Origin: JBCDHN01 sp965224535
GTDB lineage: Bacteria; Verrucomicrobiota; Verrucomicrobiia; Verrucomicrobiales; DEV007
Length of the DNA stretch: 64,000 nucleotides
Assembly (NCBI GenBank): GCA_965224535.1
Contig: CBDCZR010000046.1
Span: 12,249-76,248 of the forward strand
Direction of reading: 5' to 3'
Position numbers and translations under genes: made by a program. Within the stretch, counting starts at the first letter, position 1. Every line of letters begins with the position of its first letter. The notes below the pieces were generated by a model. The model was not told the DNA's origin, did no database searches, and saw only the letters and a program-made list of their open reading frames with translations. Shown here one piece after another: positions 16,971 through 26,284 of the stretch.

Positions 16971-18554
16971 ATGAAAAACTCAATCATCCACCCAACTTCC
17001 AAAACCAACACCAACGCCAAAACCCGCCGCGCGTTTCTCGGCGACGTAAACCGCGGCATGATCGTCGCCAGCCTGGGAGCAGCCGGCGCGAGCGAACTGG
17101 GATTCTCCTCCGCGTTTGCCGATGAAGAACCGGGAGCCTTGTCCTTCGGCAAGCTCGAACCGCTCGTCAACGCAATGCAGGAAACGCCGTTGGACAAACT
17201 GCAGCCGCTTTTGGTGCAAAAACTCCAATCCGGCGAGGCCGATTTGAAGCGCCTGACCGCGGCCGGGGCCCTGGCCAATGCGCGAACCTTCGGCGGCGAG
17301 GACTACGACGGCTTCCACTGCATGATGGCCCTGACACCGGCTTACGAAATGGCGGCAGAGTTGCCTGAAGCCGAAAAACCCCTGCCCGTGCTCAAGGTGC
17401 TCTACCGCAATTCCGGGCGAATCCAGGGTTTCCGCCGCAAAAAGCCGGAAACGCTGCGCGCCGTCGAGCCTGCGGAACTGCCCGCGGGATCCAATGCCGC
17501 GGAGCTGCTTCACGCCGCGATTCGAGTCCAAGACATCGGCCGGGCGGAAAGGATTCTCGGCACCCTGACGGGACGCTCGGCGGCGGAGGCGTTCGACGCG
17601 CTGCAAGCCACGGTTCGCGATAAACTCAACGTTCACGGCGTCGCTTTGGCGCACCGGGCGTGGGAAATCGTGGATTTGATCGGCGAAGAACACGCCCACA
17701 CGCTGTTGCGCCAGACGGTGCACTTCAACCGGCGCGGCGGATTCGATTCCGGCCTGCAAAAGGTCCTTGGGCAGCAGTTGGAAGCGCTGGAAGGGAGCCA
17801 ATCGCCAGGCCGCGAAGTCGATGACACTTGGGTCGCGGAGATGAGCCGCACGATTTACGAATCGAGCCGCGCCGATGCCGCCAGAGCAGTTGGCCGGGCC
17901 CTGGCCGAAGGAATTTCCCCGGAAACGGTGGGCGAAGCGATTTCGCTGGCCGCCAACGAAATCATCCTGCGGCAAACCTCAAACCGGGTCCACGGAGACT
18001 CGCGCGGCGTCCACGCTTCCGACGCGGTGAACGCCTGGCGGAACATCGCCCGGGTGACGAACGAACGGAATCGCAGGGCCAGCCTGATCGTCGCGGCTTA
18101 CCACGTGGCAGGTGCAGGCCGGAGTGTGATCATCGGCCAAAGCTCCAAATCGCCGCTTTCCACCGATGAGGATCCGCTGAGCCTTTTCCGCGAAAAAGCG
18201 GCCGAAACCAGCCCCCGGGGACTGCTTGGCGAGACCGAAGAAGCCATCCGCGCCAACGATCAGTTCCGCGCCGCGGCCGCGATTCTGAAGTACGGCGAGT
18301 TTGGAACCGACTCCCGGCCGGTGTTCGATCTGCTGCTGAAATACGCGGTCAGTGAGGATGGCCGGCTTCACGCGGAGAAGTTCTACCGCACCGTCACCGA
18401 AGAATTCGCCGCGATTCGTCCCGCGTTCCGCTGGCGTCAGCTCGTGGCCCTGGCGCGGATCACCGCCAGCGCCTACGGCATGAATCGGCAGGATCAGCCG
18501 GGACACCGCGCGCCGGGCTACGTTCAGGCACGCGAACTGCTGGGTTTAACCTGA
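16971..18554 (+). CDS. Tat-exported protein of unknown function
   Basis: The start at 16971 leaves a twin-arginine leader: basic N-region, TRRAFLGD, then a hydrophobic stretch ending near SSAFADEE. The mature part is about 480 residues, mostly helical, and contains histidine-rich motifs (GFHCMMALTPAYEMA, GVALAHRAWEIVDLIGEEHAH, VHASDAVNAWRNIA) that could bind a metal, although I recognise no named family. It is followed by a strong predicted terminator, so it is probably a monocistronic unit. A secreted enzyme is plausible from the leader and the His clusters, but that is inference. Confidence 0.8.
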   Translation: MKNSIIHPTSKTNTNAKTRRAFLGDVNRGMIVASLGAAGASELGFSSAFADEEPGALSFGKLEPLVNAMQETPLDKLQPLLVQKLQSGEADLKRLTAAGALANARTFGGEDYDGFHCMMALTPAYEMAAELPEAEKPLPVLKVLYRNSGRIQGFRRKKPETLRAVEPAELPAGSNAAELLHAAIRVQDIGRAERILGTLTGRSAAEAFDALQATVRDKLNVHGVALAHRAWEIVDLIGEEHAHTLLRQTVHFNRRGGFDSGLQKVLGQQLEALEGSQSPGREVDDTWVAEMSRTIYESSRADAARAVGRALAEGISPETVGEAISLAANEIILRQTSNRVHGDSRGVHASDAVNAWRNIARVTNERNRRASLIVAAYHVAGAGRSVIIGQSSKSPLSTDEDPLSLFREKAAETSPRGLLGETEEAIRANDQFRAAAAILKYGEFGTDSRPVFDLLLKYAVSEDGRLHAEKFYRTVTEEFAAIRPAFRWRQLVALARITASAYGMNRQDQPGHRAPGYVQARELLGLT

Positions 18555-18579
18555 AACCGCGAGCCAACGAAAATTGCAG

Positions 18580-18614
18580 GTCGCCCGGTTGGCTACTAAA
18601 GCCGGCCGGGCGAC
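18580..18614 (+). terminator. Rho-independent terminator
   Basis: A 14-bp GC-rich stem (18580-18593 with 18601-18614, two G-T wobbles) and a 7-nt loop are followed by ttctgtttt. It sits 26 nt past the stop of the Tat-exported protein gene. Confidence 0.85.
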
Positions 18615-18765
18615 TTCTGTTTTGGCCGCGTCAGCCGAAACATTTGCCGTCAGCGGATCGTGAACCGAGTGCGTTTCGCTTGATCGAGCCTCGATTCACG
18701 CCAAAAGTCGCATCTTTCCCGTCCAATCCCCGCCCCTCGCTGAGAATACCTAGCAGCAAAAACAC

Positions 18766-20559
18766 ATGTCCGCCCCGCCCGAGTTCAAAACGGTCAAAAT
18801 TCCCAAATCCGCGCCCGTAACCACCACGCGCTTTCGCGCACCGAAGAAAAACATCCCGCAAACGAAGACGGAGCGCGACGCGTTGCTCAAGTACATCCGG
18901 GATTACATCGAGGTGAACAAGCTGGTGCCGCCCATGCCGCTGGATGAGCTGGAAATCCACGCAAAATCCATCCTCAAGGACGCCGGGTTCGACGAGATTT
19001 ACCTGCATTACACCGCGGTTTGCCTTTCCAACGAGGCGTGGCGCGAAACGTTGGCCACCATCCCCTACGAGCGGCGTTTGTTGCTCATGCCCAAGTGTTT
19101 GCGCGTGGAAGACAAGTGCCCGGCGCCGTTCGACGAGTTTGGCCTGCTGTGCAAGCAATGCGGCCTCTGCACCATCGAGGATTTCCAGAATGAGGCGGAA
19201 AAACTCGGCTACGCCGTTTTGGTGGCCGAAGGCTCGGCCATCGTCATGTCGCTCATCCAAACCGGAAAAATCGAGGCGATCGTGGGAATTTCCTGCCTGC
19301 CGGTGCTCGAACGCACGTTTCCCTACGTGGAAGCCGCCGCCATTCCGGCCATCGCCGTGCCGCTGCTTCAGGACGATTGCATCAACACGACCGTGGATAT
19401 CGACTGGGTGTGGGACTACCTCCATCTCACCAGCGACGACAACACCCGGCGCTTGAACCTGAACCAGTTGCACGAAGACGTCCGCGGTTGGTTTACGCGC
19501 GAAGCGATCGACGAAATCATGGGGCCTGCCCGGGGTCATGCTGAGACGGTCGCGCGCGATTGGCTGGCCAAAGACGGCAAGCGTTGGAGGCCGTTTTTGA
19601 CCGTGGCCGCTTTTCAGGCGCTGCGAGACGAACGCGACGTGCCGATTCCGGACGAAATCAAGAAAATCGCCCTCGCCGTTGAAGCCTTCCACAAAGCCTC
19701 GCTCATTCACGACGACATCGAGGACGAAGATCACGAGCGCTATGGCGAGGCCACCTTGCACGAAACCCACGGAATCCCCGTGGCGCTCAACGCCGGTGAT
19801 TTGCTCATCGGCGAGGGTTACCGGCTCATCGGCGAATGCGACGTGGATCCCGCGATTACGGCGCAAATGCTCCTGGTCGCCAGCGAAGGCCAGCGCGAGC
19901 TTTGCCGCGGTCAGGGCGCGGAATTGGCTTGGGCGCGAAAACCCCAGCCGCTCAAAACAACTCAGGTTTTGGAGATATTCCGCCAAAAAACGGCTCCGGC
20001 GTTCGATGTGGCGCTCAAGCTCGGCGCGGCTTTTGCCGGTAAACTCGACGAAACCGCGGATGCCCTGGGTAAATACTCCGAGGCGTTGGGAATCGCCTAC
20101 CAAATTCGCGATGACATGGACGATTTGTCCGAAGACGCGGGTGAAAACTACGTGGCGGCCTTTCGCCCCAGCGTGTTGCTCTCCAAAGCGCGAGAATTGG
20201 CCAAAGCCAACGACAAAGCCTTCCTTTCCGACCTCTGGAGACGTCACGCGCAAGATGGGACAACGGTGGCGCGGGTGCGTCAAGTGGTGCATGAAGTGGG
20301 CGCGGACGAAAAGTGCCTGCTGATGCTGGAGACCTACAAAGAGACCGCCATCCGCAGCTTGGCCGAGGTGGAGAACGCGAATTTGAAAGGCCTGCTGCGC
20401 CGCGTGATTGGTAAAATTTTCAACGATCTGGAAATTAAGGGCTGGTGTCGCGAATTTGAGGTGAAAAACGGCGTTTTGGACGAGGAAGGGCCCCCAACGG
20501 CAGGCACGGACGAGAAAAAGGCCGCGATTGCTCCGTTAGCCGCCGCGGTTGGCGTTTAA
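18766..20559 (+). CDS. DUF116-polyprenyl synthetase fusion
   Basis: 597-residue two-domain protein. Residues about 40-225 resemble DUF116, with a cysteine cluster C111, C118, C129, C132, C135 plus C177 and C205, suitable for an Fe-S centre. Residues about 255-560 form a trans-isoprenyl diphosphate synthase: GKRWRP (271-276), first aspartate-rich motif DDIED (316-320) and second motif DDMDD (449-453). That part would condense isopentenyl diphosphate onto an allylic primer; chain length cannot be read by eye. No break in frame or linker stop exists, so this is one polypeptide. It lies in the same window as dxr (about 20 kb away). The role of the DUF116 part is unknown; redox control or substrate channelling are possibilities only. 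Confidence 0.88.
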   Translation: MSAPPEFKTVKIPKSAPVTTTRFRAPKKNIPQTKTERDALLKYIRDYIEVNKLVPPMPLDELEIHAKSILKDAGFDEIYLHYTAVCLSNEAWRETLATIPYERRLLLMPKCLRVEDKCPAPFDEFGLLCKQCGLCTIEDFQNEAEKLGYAVLVAEGSAIVMSLIQTGKIEAIVGISCLPVLERTFPYVEAAAIPAIAVPLLQDDCINTTVDIDWVWDYLHLTSDDNTRRLNLNQLHEDVRGWFTREAIDEIMGPARGHAETVARDWLAKDGKRWRPFLTVAAFQALRDERDVPIPDEIKKIALAVEAFHKASLIHDDIEDEDHERYGEATLHETHGIPVALNAGDLLIGEGYRLIGECDVDPAITAQMLLVASEGQRELCRGQGAELAWARKPQPLKTTQVLEIFRQKTAPAFDVALKLGAAFAGKLDETADALGKYSEALGIAYQIRDDMDDLSEDAGENYVAAFRPSVLLSKARELAKANDKAFLSDLWRRHAQDGTTVARVRQVVHEVGADEKCLLMLETYKETAIRSLAEVENANLKGLLRRVIGKIFNDLEIKGWCREFEVKNGVLDEEGPPTAGTDEKKAAIAPLAAAVGV

Positions 20560-20575
20560 CGCTCGAAAATAGGCG

Positions 20576-22331
20576 CTACCACCACTTCCAGCCGTCGATG
20601 CGCTCCTTTGCGTACAAGACGGCGTTCGCTGGTCCGTAATATGCAGAGGCCTCGCCTTCACGGCCGCGAATTACGCAAATGAGCCGGCCATTTTTCGCCG
20701 CATCCTGAAAAGCTTCGTAACTCGGCTCGGCGGCCAGGTAGAGATTGCGCGTGTGATCCAACTGCGCCGACCATTTTGCCAAGTTTCCGTGCGCGTCGGC
20801 GTCTGCGATTGGCGGCAGCTTATCAGCATAGCGCTCGCGCCAGGGAAAGACCCTGACAAAGTCCGAAGGCGCCCAGTTGAACCCAGCCAGGAAGGCGTTG
20901 TAAGTGTCGCCGTAAGCCTGGTAGGCGAATTCCATCTCAAAATCCTGCTCGGGATACACCAGCGAACCGATTTGCTGAAGTGGACGAACGGCCTGTTGGT
21001 TGTAGGCTTGCCACGGCAACCCCTCTGCGCCCACGGCATCGGCTTGCCGCCAAATTTCACGCTGTGCGCCGTCCCAGGATGGATCGAGGACAGGGTTGGC
21101 GATGTGATGCAATAGCGCTCCGCCAATTTGTCTGGCGCGATGCGGATACGCCTCGGGGCATAGCACGATATCCATGGGCAAGCGCTGGTCCTGAATCGCG
21201 GCGCGAAGCTTGGCGGCGAGTTCAAAATTCGCCGATTTGAGCCCCAGCAGGTTCAAGCCGCGTTGGTGCAAACCCGCGAGGTCGGCCGGCTCGACTTCCG
21301 GAGTTTTGAACAGCGCCTGGTAGGTGTGATAGCGGTCCGCCGGCAAAGGAGGCCGAACCCTGGATTTTGCAGGTTTTGCCGCGATTTCCGCGTTCAGGAG
21401 CCGTAGGGAATCGACGGCGTAGAACGTGCTGTAAAGCCGCGAACGCCACCCGGGGCGGTCGCCAAAGCCTCCATCGGCGTTTCGCAGAGAATTGATCCAT
21501 TTTGCGCAAACCGAGCGATTTTTTCGGTTCTTTGCCAAGCAACCGAATTGCATGAAGCGCCGTCCAGACATCGTAGACATCGCCAGGTTCTTCCAGACTC
21601 GCCCGTACTATCTCCGCGCATTGATCGGCCTGCGAAATTTCAGCGCCTAACAGAGTCAAAATCGCAAGAGCGTGAAACGTGTGGGCCACGCGTGCCTCTT
21701 CATCCAGGGGCATCAAGCTTGGATCGCGAATATCGACAAAAGCGCCGCTAGGAGCTTGCCGCGTTTGAACATAACCAACGAGGTCAGCCGGATTCGACGG
21801 TTCGCGGCCCGACGCTTTTAGCCCCGCCAGCAAATAGTACAACGAGGACAGGTTGTAGTATCCCAATTCCTCCGCTTCCAGGTCTTCGGGATGCGGTTCT
21901 GATTGGCCCCCGGCTTGAAAAAAGGCGTCCCCGTCCGTGCCAAAGGGGCTGCCGTAGTATCTTACTTCGTATCCCTGATGGACTACGCGTACCCGGCCGT
22001 GTTTTGGCGTGATTGGCGCGCCAAGCAGATGACGGATGCGATGTTCGTGGTAAAATTGCCAATGCCCATAGCCGGCATGACCTTTTGGATATCCCACGCC
22101 GTGTGTGAGGATCGCTTCGGCTTGGCGAATTTCGCGTCCCAGCATCTGCAAAGCGGCAACCGCGGGATAATTCCAAGCGGCGTCCGTGTAAGCCTGATCC
22201 ATTGGCCCGAAAGCACCATTTGGCTTGCGGCAACGCTCGATATATTCCGCTACGGAGGCTTCATCGCCAAAAACGGATGCACTTCCCGGACCAATCAGGA
22301 AAACGGCTAAAAATAGGAGCCTAACAAACAC
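20576..22331 (-). pseudogene. Secreted terpenoid-barrel-like protein, frameshifted once
   Basis: Two overlapping frames together give one protein. The 5' part starts at GTG 22331 with a signal peptide (FVRLLFLAVFLIGPGSASVFG) and repeats of the prenyltransferase/squalene-cyclase type (ICxxPNGAFG-like CRKPNGAFG, YYLLAGLKASGREP). The 3' part continues with SVCAKWINSLRNADGGFGDR, then a long C-terminal domain ending WKWW. The frames join if the six-base T run at 21519-21524 (A run on the coding strand) had five bases. Start to stop is 3n+1 nt, consistent with one inserted base. Function is unrecognised; alpha/alpha-barrel proteins of this kind are often secreted in this phylum. It may be an intact gene with a sequencing error. 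Confidence 0.7.
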
Positions 22332-22360
22332 CTTACCGTGATCTGGTTGCTCCGGCAACT

Positions 22361-23585
22361 TCAGCGGCCGATGCAATACACCGCGCTTTGAGAGCGGGGT
22401 GAACAACTGCCCCTGAATCGGGGCCAACGTGGCGCGAAAAATCTCCCCGTCCGCGGCGCCTAGGGGATTACGAGACACCAAATCCAGCGATTTTCCGGGC
22501 CGAACGACAAACGTCTCTCCCCCCGTGTTGGTGAAATATACCAGGCCGTTGGCGACCAGCGGAGAAGCGGCAAATTCGCCATCCAGCCGCTCGGTGTAGT
22601 AGTCCTCGCCGGATTGAGCGTCGTAGCACGTGAGGATGCCGGACATGCTGCTGATGAGCACGTAGGGGCCGACAACCACCGGGGAGGGCAAATCGCGTCC
22701 TCCGTGACGGCGCGCGTGCCAGACCATGTGCGTCTTGGATACGTCGCCATTGCCGCCGGGACGCACGCTGTAGGTGTCGCCCGGTTTTCCGTTTACGACG
22801 AACAATTTGCCCCCGGCGAAATCGGGAACCGGAGAGCCTCGGCCGTTGAATCCGCGGCAAAACCACAAATCGCGGCCGGTTTTGGGATCGTAGCTGTTCA
22901 CGCCGAATTCGCCGTTCAGAATCAGCTCTTCGCGTCCGCCAAATTCGATCAAAATCGGCGTCGACCAACCGCCGCGGGGCATGTTGGGCCGTTTTGTGTT
23001 CCAAACCTCCTCGCCGGTCTTTTTGTTGAGGGCAACCAGCGCGGAAGAACCCTCAGCGTCGCAATTCTGGATGACCAGGTCGCCGTGGATGATGGGCGAG
23101 GCCGCAATTCCCCACGGTCCTGGAAAATCGCCCAATTCGCGCGACCACAGGCTGTTGCCGTCCAAATCGTAGGCATGAATCCCGCCGGGGCCAAAAAAAG
23201 CAACCACTCGCTCGCCATCTGTGACGCAGCTTGGGGTGGCCCAGGAATTCATGCGGTGGGGAGTCTCGGACGCCTCAACATCGACCGGTTTTTCCCAAAT
23301 CACCTCGCCATTGCGCCGGTCCAGGCAAAAAATCGTCCGCTTTACGCCACCATCGCCGGCACTGGTTAGGAACAGCTTGTCCCCCCAGTTGACGATGGAG
23401 CTTTGGCCCATGCCATCCACGGCAACCCTCCACTTCACGGAATCCGCGTTCCACTTTACGGGCAAGTCTTTGGCGGTGGAATGCCCGGTTCCCAGCTGGC
23501 CGCGAAACCTGGGCCAATTGTCTTCGGCTTGAATCCAGGAAACGGCGAAAAAGAGGCTGAGCAGAGTGGTTAGCTTGGCAAACAT
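22361..23585 (-). pseudogene. Secreted PQQ-like beta-propeller protein, 3' frameshift
   Basis: The signal peptide (MFAKLTTLLSLFFAVSWIQA) is followed by outer-membrane/periplasmic WD40-like PQQ repeats (WPRFRGQLGTG, ALNKKTGEEVWNT, YDAQSGEDYY). Such propellers are abundant in planctomycete-type genomes and usually of unknown substrate. The reading frame runs into the next gene. If one G of the run 22396-22399 is removed, the protein ends naturally as ...TRSQSAVYCIGR-stop at 22361, the usual ending of this family. Start to that stop is 3n+1 nt. The apparent 787-residue fusion with the downstream barrel protein is therefore probably an artefact. Confidence 0.75.
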
Positions 23586-23677
23586 GGGTCGATTGGTGAG
23601 AATTGGGGCAATTTCTTAGCGAATCCACGCTCGGCGGCCATCGTTTTCTTTCCATCGTTTCATTTTGTGGCTAAACC

Positions 23678-24766
23678 ATGGCCATGTCAGAGATTGTCAC
23701 CTACCTGCAAAGCATGATCGAGCGCGGCGGATCCGATCTGCACCTCAGCGTGGACGCCCCGCCCATGATCCGCATCCACGGCTCCATGCATCGCGCGGAT
23801 GAAACGATCCTGGACCGCGACCGCTGCTATCAACTGGTCATGGGCGTGCTCAGCGACCGGCAGCGAGCCAACCTGGAGGAGACGCTGGAACTGGATTTTG
23901 CGCTCAAAGTGGAGAGTTTGGGCCGATTTCGCGGCAACGCCCACTACAATCGCGGCTCCCTGGAAGCGGCGTTTCGCCATATTCCCGATCAAGTGCCGGA
24001 TTTGGCGGAATTAGGGCACGAGCCGGTGGTGGAAGAAATGTGCGACCAGCGTCAGGGGCTGATTTTGGTGACCGGCATCACCGGATCGGGCAAAAGCACC
24101 ACCCTCGCGGCCATGGTCAAGCGCATCAGCCAAAATCGCAGCGGGGTCATTGTTTCCGTCGAAGACCCCATCGAGTTCATTTTTCGCCATGGCAAATCGC
24201 TGGTCAAACAACGCGAAGTGGGGCACGACACCCTGAGTTTTTCCACCGCATTGCGCCACGTTTTGCGGCAGGACCCGGACGTGATTTTGGTCAGTGAGAT
24301 GCGCGATTTGGAAACCATGCAGGCCGCGGTTACAGCTGCTGAAACCGGGCACCTGGTGCTCAGCACGCTCCACACCATCGACGCGCCGCAATCGATCGAC
24401 CGGCTGATCGACGCCTTTCCCGCGGACCAACAAGGTCAAATGATCGCCCAACTCTCCAACGCCCTCCGCGCCGTGGTTTCCCAGCGTCTCTTGCCCCACA
24501 CCAGCGGTGAAAAGCGCGTTCTGGCCACGGAAGTGATGGTTATGAACTACGCCATCCGCAACTGCATCCGCGGCCGAAAAATCGAGCAAATCCTGGGTTT
24601 GATGGAGATCGGCCAAAACGAAGGGATGCACACCATCGACGCCAGCCTGGCCCAATTGCTGCGAGATGGGCAAATCACCCGCGAGGAAGCGCTAGCCAAC
24701 TGCCGCGACCGTGAGGCGATCGAAAAAGTGCCGACGGCGAAGAAAAAGGGGCTGTTCGGCCGGTGA
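23678..24766 (+). CDS. pilT: Type IV pilus retraction ATPase PilT
   Basis: Hexameric cytoplasmic ATPase that depolymerises type IV pili. N-terminal PAS-like region (SDLHLSVDAPPMIRIHG), Walker A GITGSGKSTT, Asp box (VIVSVEDPIEF), Walker B (DPDVILVSEMRD), His box (GHLVLSTLHT) and a C-terminal AIRNCIRG retraction motif are all present in order. At 362 residues it is the usual PilT length. It is alone here: no pilB, pilC or pilin genes are adjacent, although a lone MshEN-like domain gene lies at 29.3 kb. Either ATG 23678 or 23684 could be used. Confidence 0.96.
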   Translation: MAMSEIVTYLQSMIERGGSDLHLSVDAPPMIRIHGSMHRADETILDRDRCYQLVMGVLSDRQRANLEETLELDFALKVESLGRFRGNAHYNRGSLEAAFRHIPDQVPDLAELGHEPVVEEMCDQRQGLILVTGITGSGKSTTLAAMVKRISQNRSGVIVSVEDPIEFIFRHGKSLVKQREVGHDTLSFSTALRHVLRQDPDVILVSEMRDLETMQAAVTAAETGHLVLSTLHTIDAPQSIDRLIDAFPADQQGQMIAQLSNALRAVVSQRLLPHTSGEKRVLATEVMVMNYAIRNCIRGRKIEQILGLMEIGQNEGMHTIDASLAQLLRDGQITREEALANCRDREAIEKVPTAKKKGLFGR

Positions 24767-24869
24767 GGCGCTACGATTCTCCGCCTCATCAATTTCCCAA
24801 GCGATCGGCCGGGCTTGCCAAACAAGGGCGAGCTTCTTGCCGTCCCGGCATTCTGCAAAAGCAGCAAAC

Positions 24870-25196
24870 TCATCCGGCCTCCTCCGAGAGGGAATCGATC
24901 AGCCGTTGCATGCTATCGAGATAGTCGGCGAGGGCTCTCCGTCCCTTTCTTGTCAGACGGTAGGTGCTTTTCGGACGACGTCCGACGAACGATTTCTCGC
25001 ATCCGATGTAGCCGATATCCTCAAGTTTTTGCAGATGGGCGCCGAGTGCTCCGTCCGCCACGACCAGTCGCTTCTTCAGCGAGGTGAAATCAAGCGACGC
25101 ATCACGGTGCAATGCTGTGAGCACGCCAAGCCTAACCGGACCATGAACGGCGGTGTCGATTCCGTTGAAATCAATTGGTGGAAGTGGCTCGGCCAT
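24870..25196 (-). CDS. Winged-helix transcriptional regulator
   Basis: 108-residue DNA-binding protein: HGPVRLGVLTALHRDASLDFTSLKKRL...VADGALGAHLQKLEDIGYIG forms the helix-turn-helix, and KSFVGRRPKSTYRLTRKGRRAL is the wing. This is the PadR/MarR-like type often paired with a membrane protein. Starting at ATG 25196 the gene overlaps the 3' end of the upstream membrane protein gene by 26 nt, indicating coupled expression. A role in regulating that operon is the simplest hypothesis. Confidence 0.85.
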   Translation of the reverse strand: MAEPLPPIDFNGIDTAVHGPVRLGVLTALHRDASLDFTSLKKRLVVADGALGAHLQKLEDIGYIGCEKSFVGRRPKSTYRLTRKGRRALADYLDSMQRLIDSLSEEAG

Positions 25197-25848
25197 CGGG
25201 TGAGGATGCTTGCTGCAGCGATTGTCGCGAGAGGAAATGCTGGCCAATCACGGCGAGGCCCACAAAAATTACGGTGCCGATTATGGCCGGAATGGTGATG
25301 TAATAGGCTTTGGCGAGAATCGGGTGAACCAGCCCCATCACGATCAGGATCGACCCGCCAAAAATCGTCGTCGTGCGATAGTAGGCCTTTCCGGAAATGG
25401 GAGGAAGGTAGGCGGCAATAAGGGCCGCCCCACCCCCGACGACAAACAACACGCCGTGAAAAAGGCGTGTATCCATTCCCCATCCCAAGGCCCATTTGCG
25501 GACCAGCGTGAGGAACGCGACTCCAACGAAGAACAGAACCACGTTTTGCCGGTAGCGTTTCCTCATCGGCGCATCGACCTCGGATTTCTTCCGCGACTTG
25601 CGCATCCAGTAGACGATATAGACCGCGACCACACCGAAAAGGGGCGCGGCAGCCACCCAGCGAGCGGGCCATTCGCTGAAGCCAAGATGACAGAGAACCG
25701 CTGCGAAAAGTGTCGCCGCCGAACACGCCCACATGAAGTACACGTCGGTCTGCCGGATGGGCAGCTCGTCTCCAATTGCCTGCTTGATGGTATCCAGGTC
25801 GGCACGCAGCCGCTCCACATCGGTCGAGATAGATTCACTTCGTTCCAT
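25171..25848 (-). CDS. Six-helix membrane protein paired with a regulator
   Basis: The start at ATG 25848 is chosen because upstream codons lack family-like sequence. A cytoplasmic coiled segment (STDVERLRADLDTIKQAIG) is followed by six hydrophobic helices (about 36-55, 65-80, 105-120, 133-150, 162-180 and 185-205). No catalytic motif is visible, and I do not recognise the family. The overlap with the winged-helix regulator gene suggests the two form one unit, as is common for small membrane-protein/regulator operons. Confidence 0.8.
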   Translation of the reverse strand: MERSESISTDVERLRADLDTIKQAIGDELPIRQTDVYFMWACSAATLFAAVLCHLGFSEWPARWVAAAPLFGVVAVYIVYWMRKSRKKSEVDAPMRKRYRQNVVLFFVGVAFLTLVRKWALGWGMDTRLFHGVLFVVGGGAALIAAYLPPISGKAYYRTTTIFGGSILIVMGLVHPILAKAYYITIPAIIGTVIFVGLAVIGQHFLSRQSLQQASSPDGRATSTN

Positions 25849-25930
25849 TTGCTCTTGTTTGTTGATTACTCTTGAATTCAGAGTGTTCGCGCGAAGGTTG
25901 TCAACAAAAAATTGTGCAGGCATTCTTAAA

Positions 25931-26203
25931 TTAGCCCATGCAGCGACGCCTTGTTGAACTGGAAGGTTCGGGGGGTAAACGAACGGATAAATTGAACTTT
26001 TCACCCGGGATCGGATGGCCGAACCGTCGCCTTCTTTGCTTTTCCTCTAAAGGAACCAGGTCTTCCTGGTTTTTCTGCATTTTGTCCGCGACCCAACCGT
26101 GACCGGCCGGCAGCTCGACGGCGTCGTGGTGGCGGCATACGATCATCTTCCCGGTTTTTTGCTCGATCGGTTGGAAAGCGAGATTCTGATGCGGAAAAAC
26201 CAC
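25931..26203 (-). CDS. Small hypothetical protein, doubtful
   Basis: A GTG-started 90-codon frame follows the deacetylase-like gene on the same strand. Its middle (KMIVCRHHDAVELPAGHGWV) looks protein-like and the frame stays open upstream to 26281 without an ATG. No family is recognised. It may be a truncated or decayed gene. Nothing else was found in the 25849-26284 interval. Confidence 0.3.
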   Translation of the reverse strand: MVFPHQNLAFQPIEQKTGKMIVCRHHDAVELPAGHGWVADKMQKNQEDLVPLEEKQRRRRFGHPIPGEKFNLSVRLPPEPSSSTRRRCMG

Positions 26204-26284
26204 GGCGAGAGGATTCGCGTCCGAGTGGGAGTCCGCGAGAGCGGCTGAGCCAAGTTCACCCTCTTGTGCCGGCGATGCGACCAG

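Noticed and set aside
18631..20292. 553-codon minus-strand ORF
   Set aside because: Antisense to the DUF116-polyprenyl synthetase gene, whose motifs are unambiguous.
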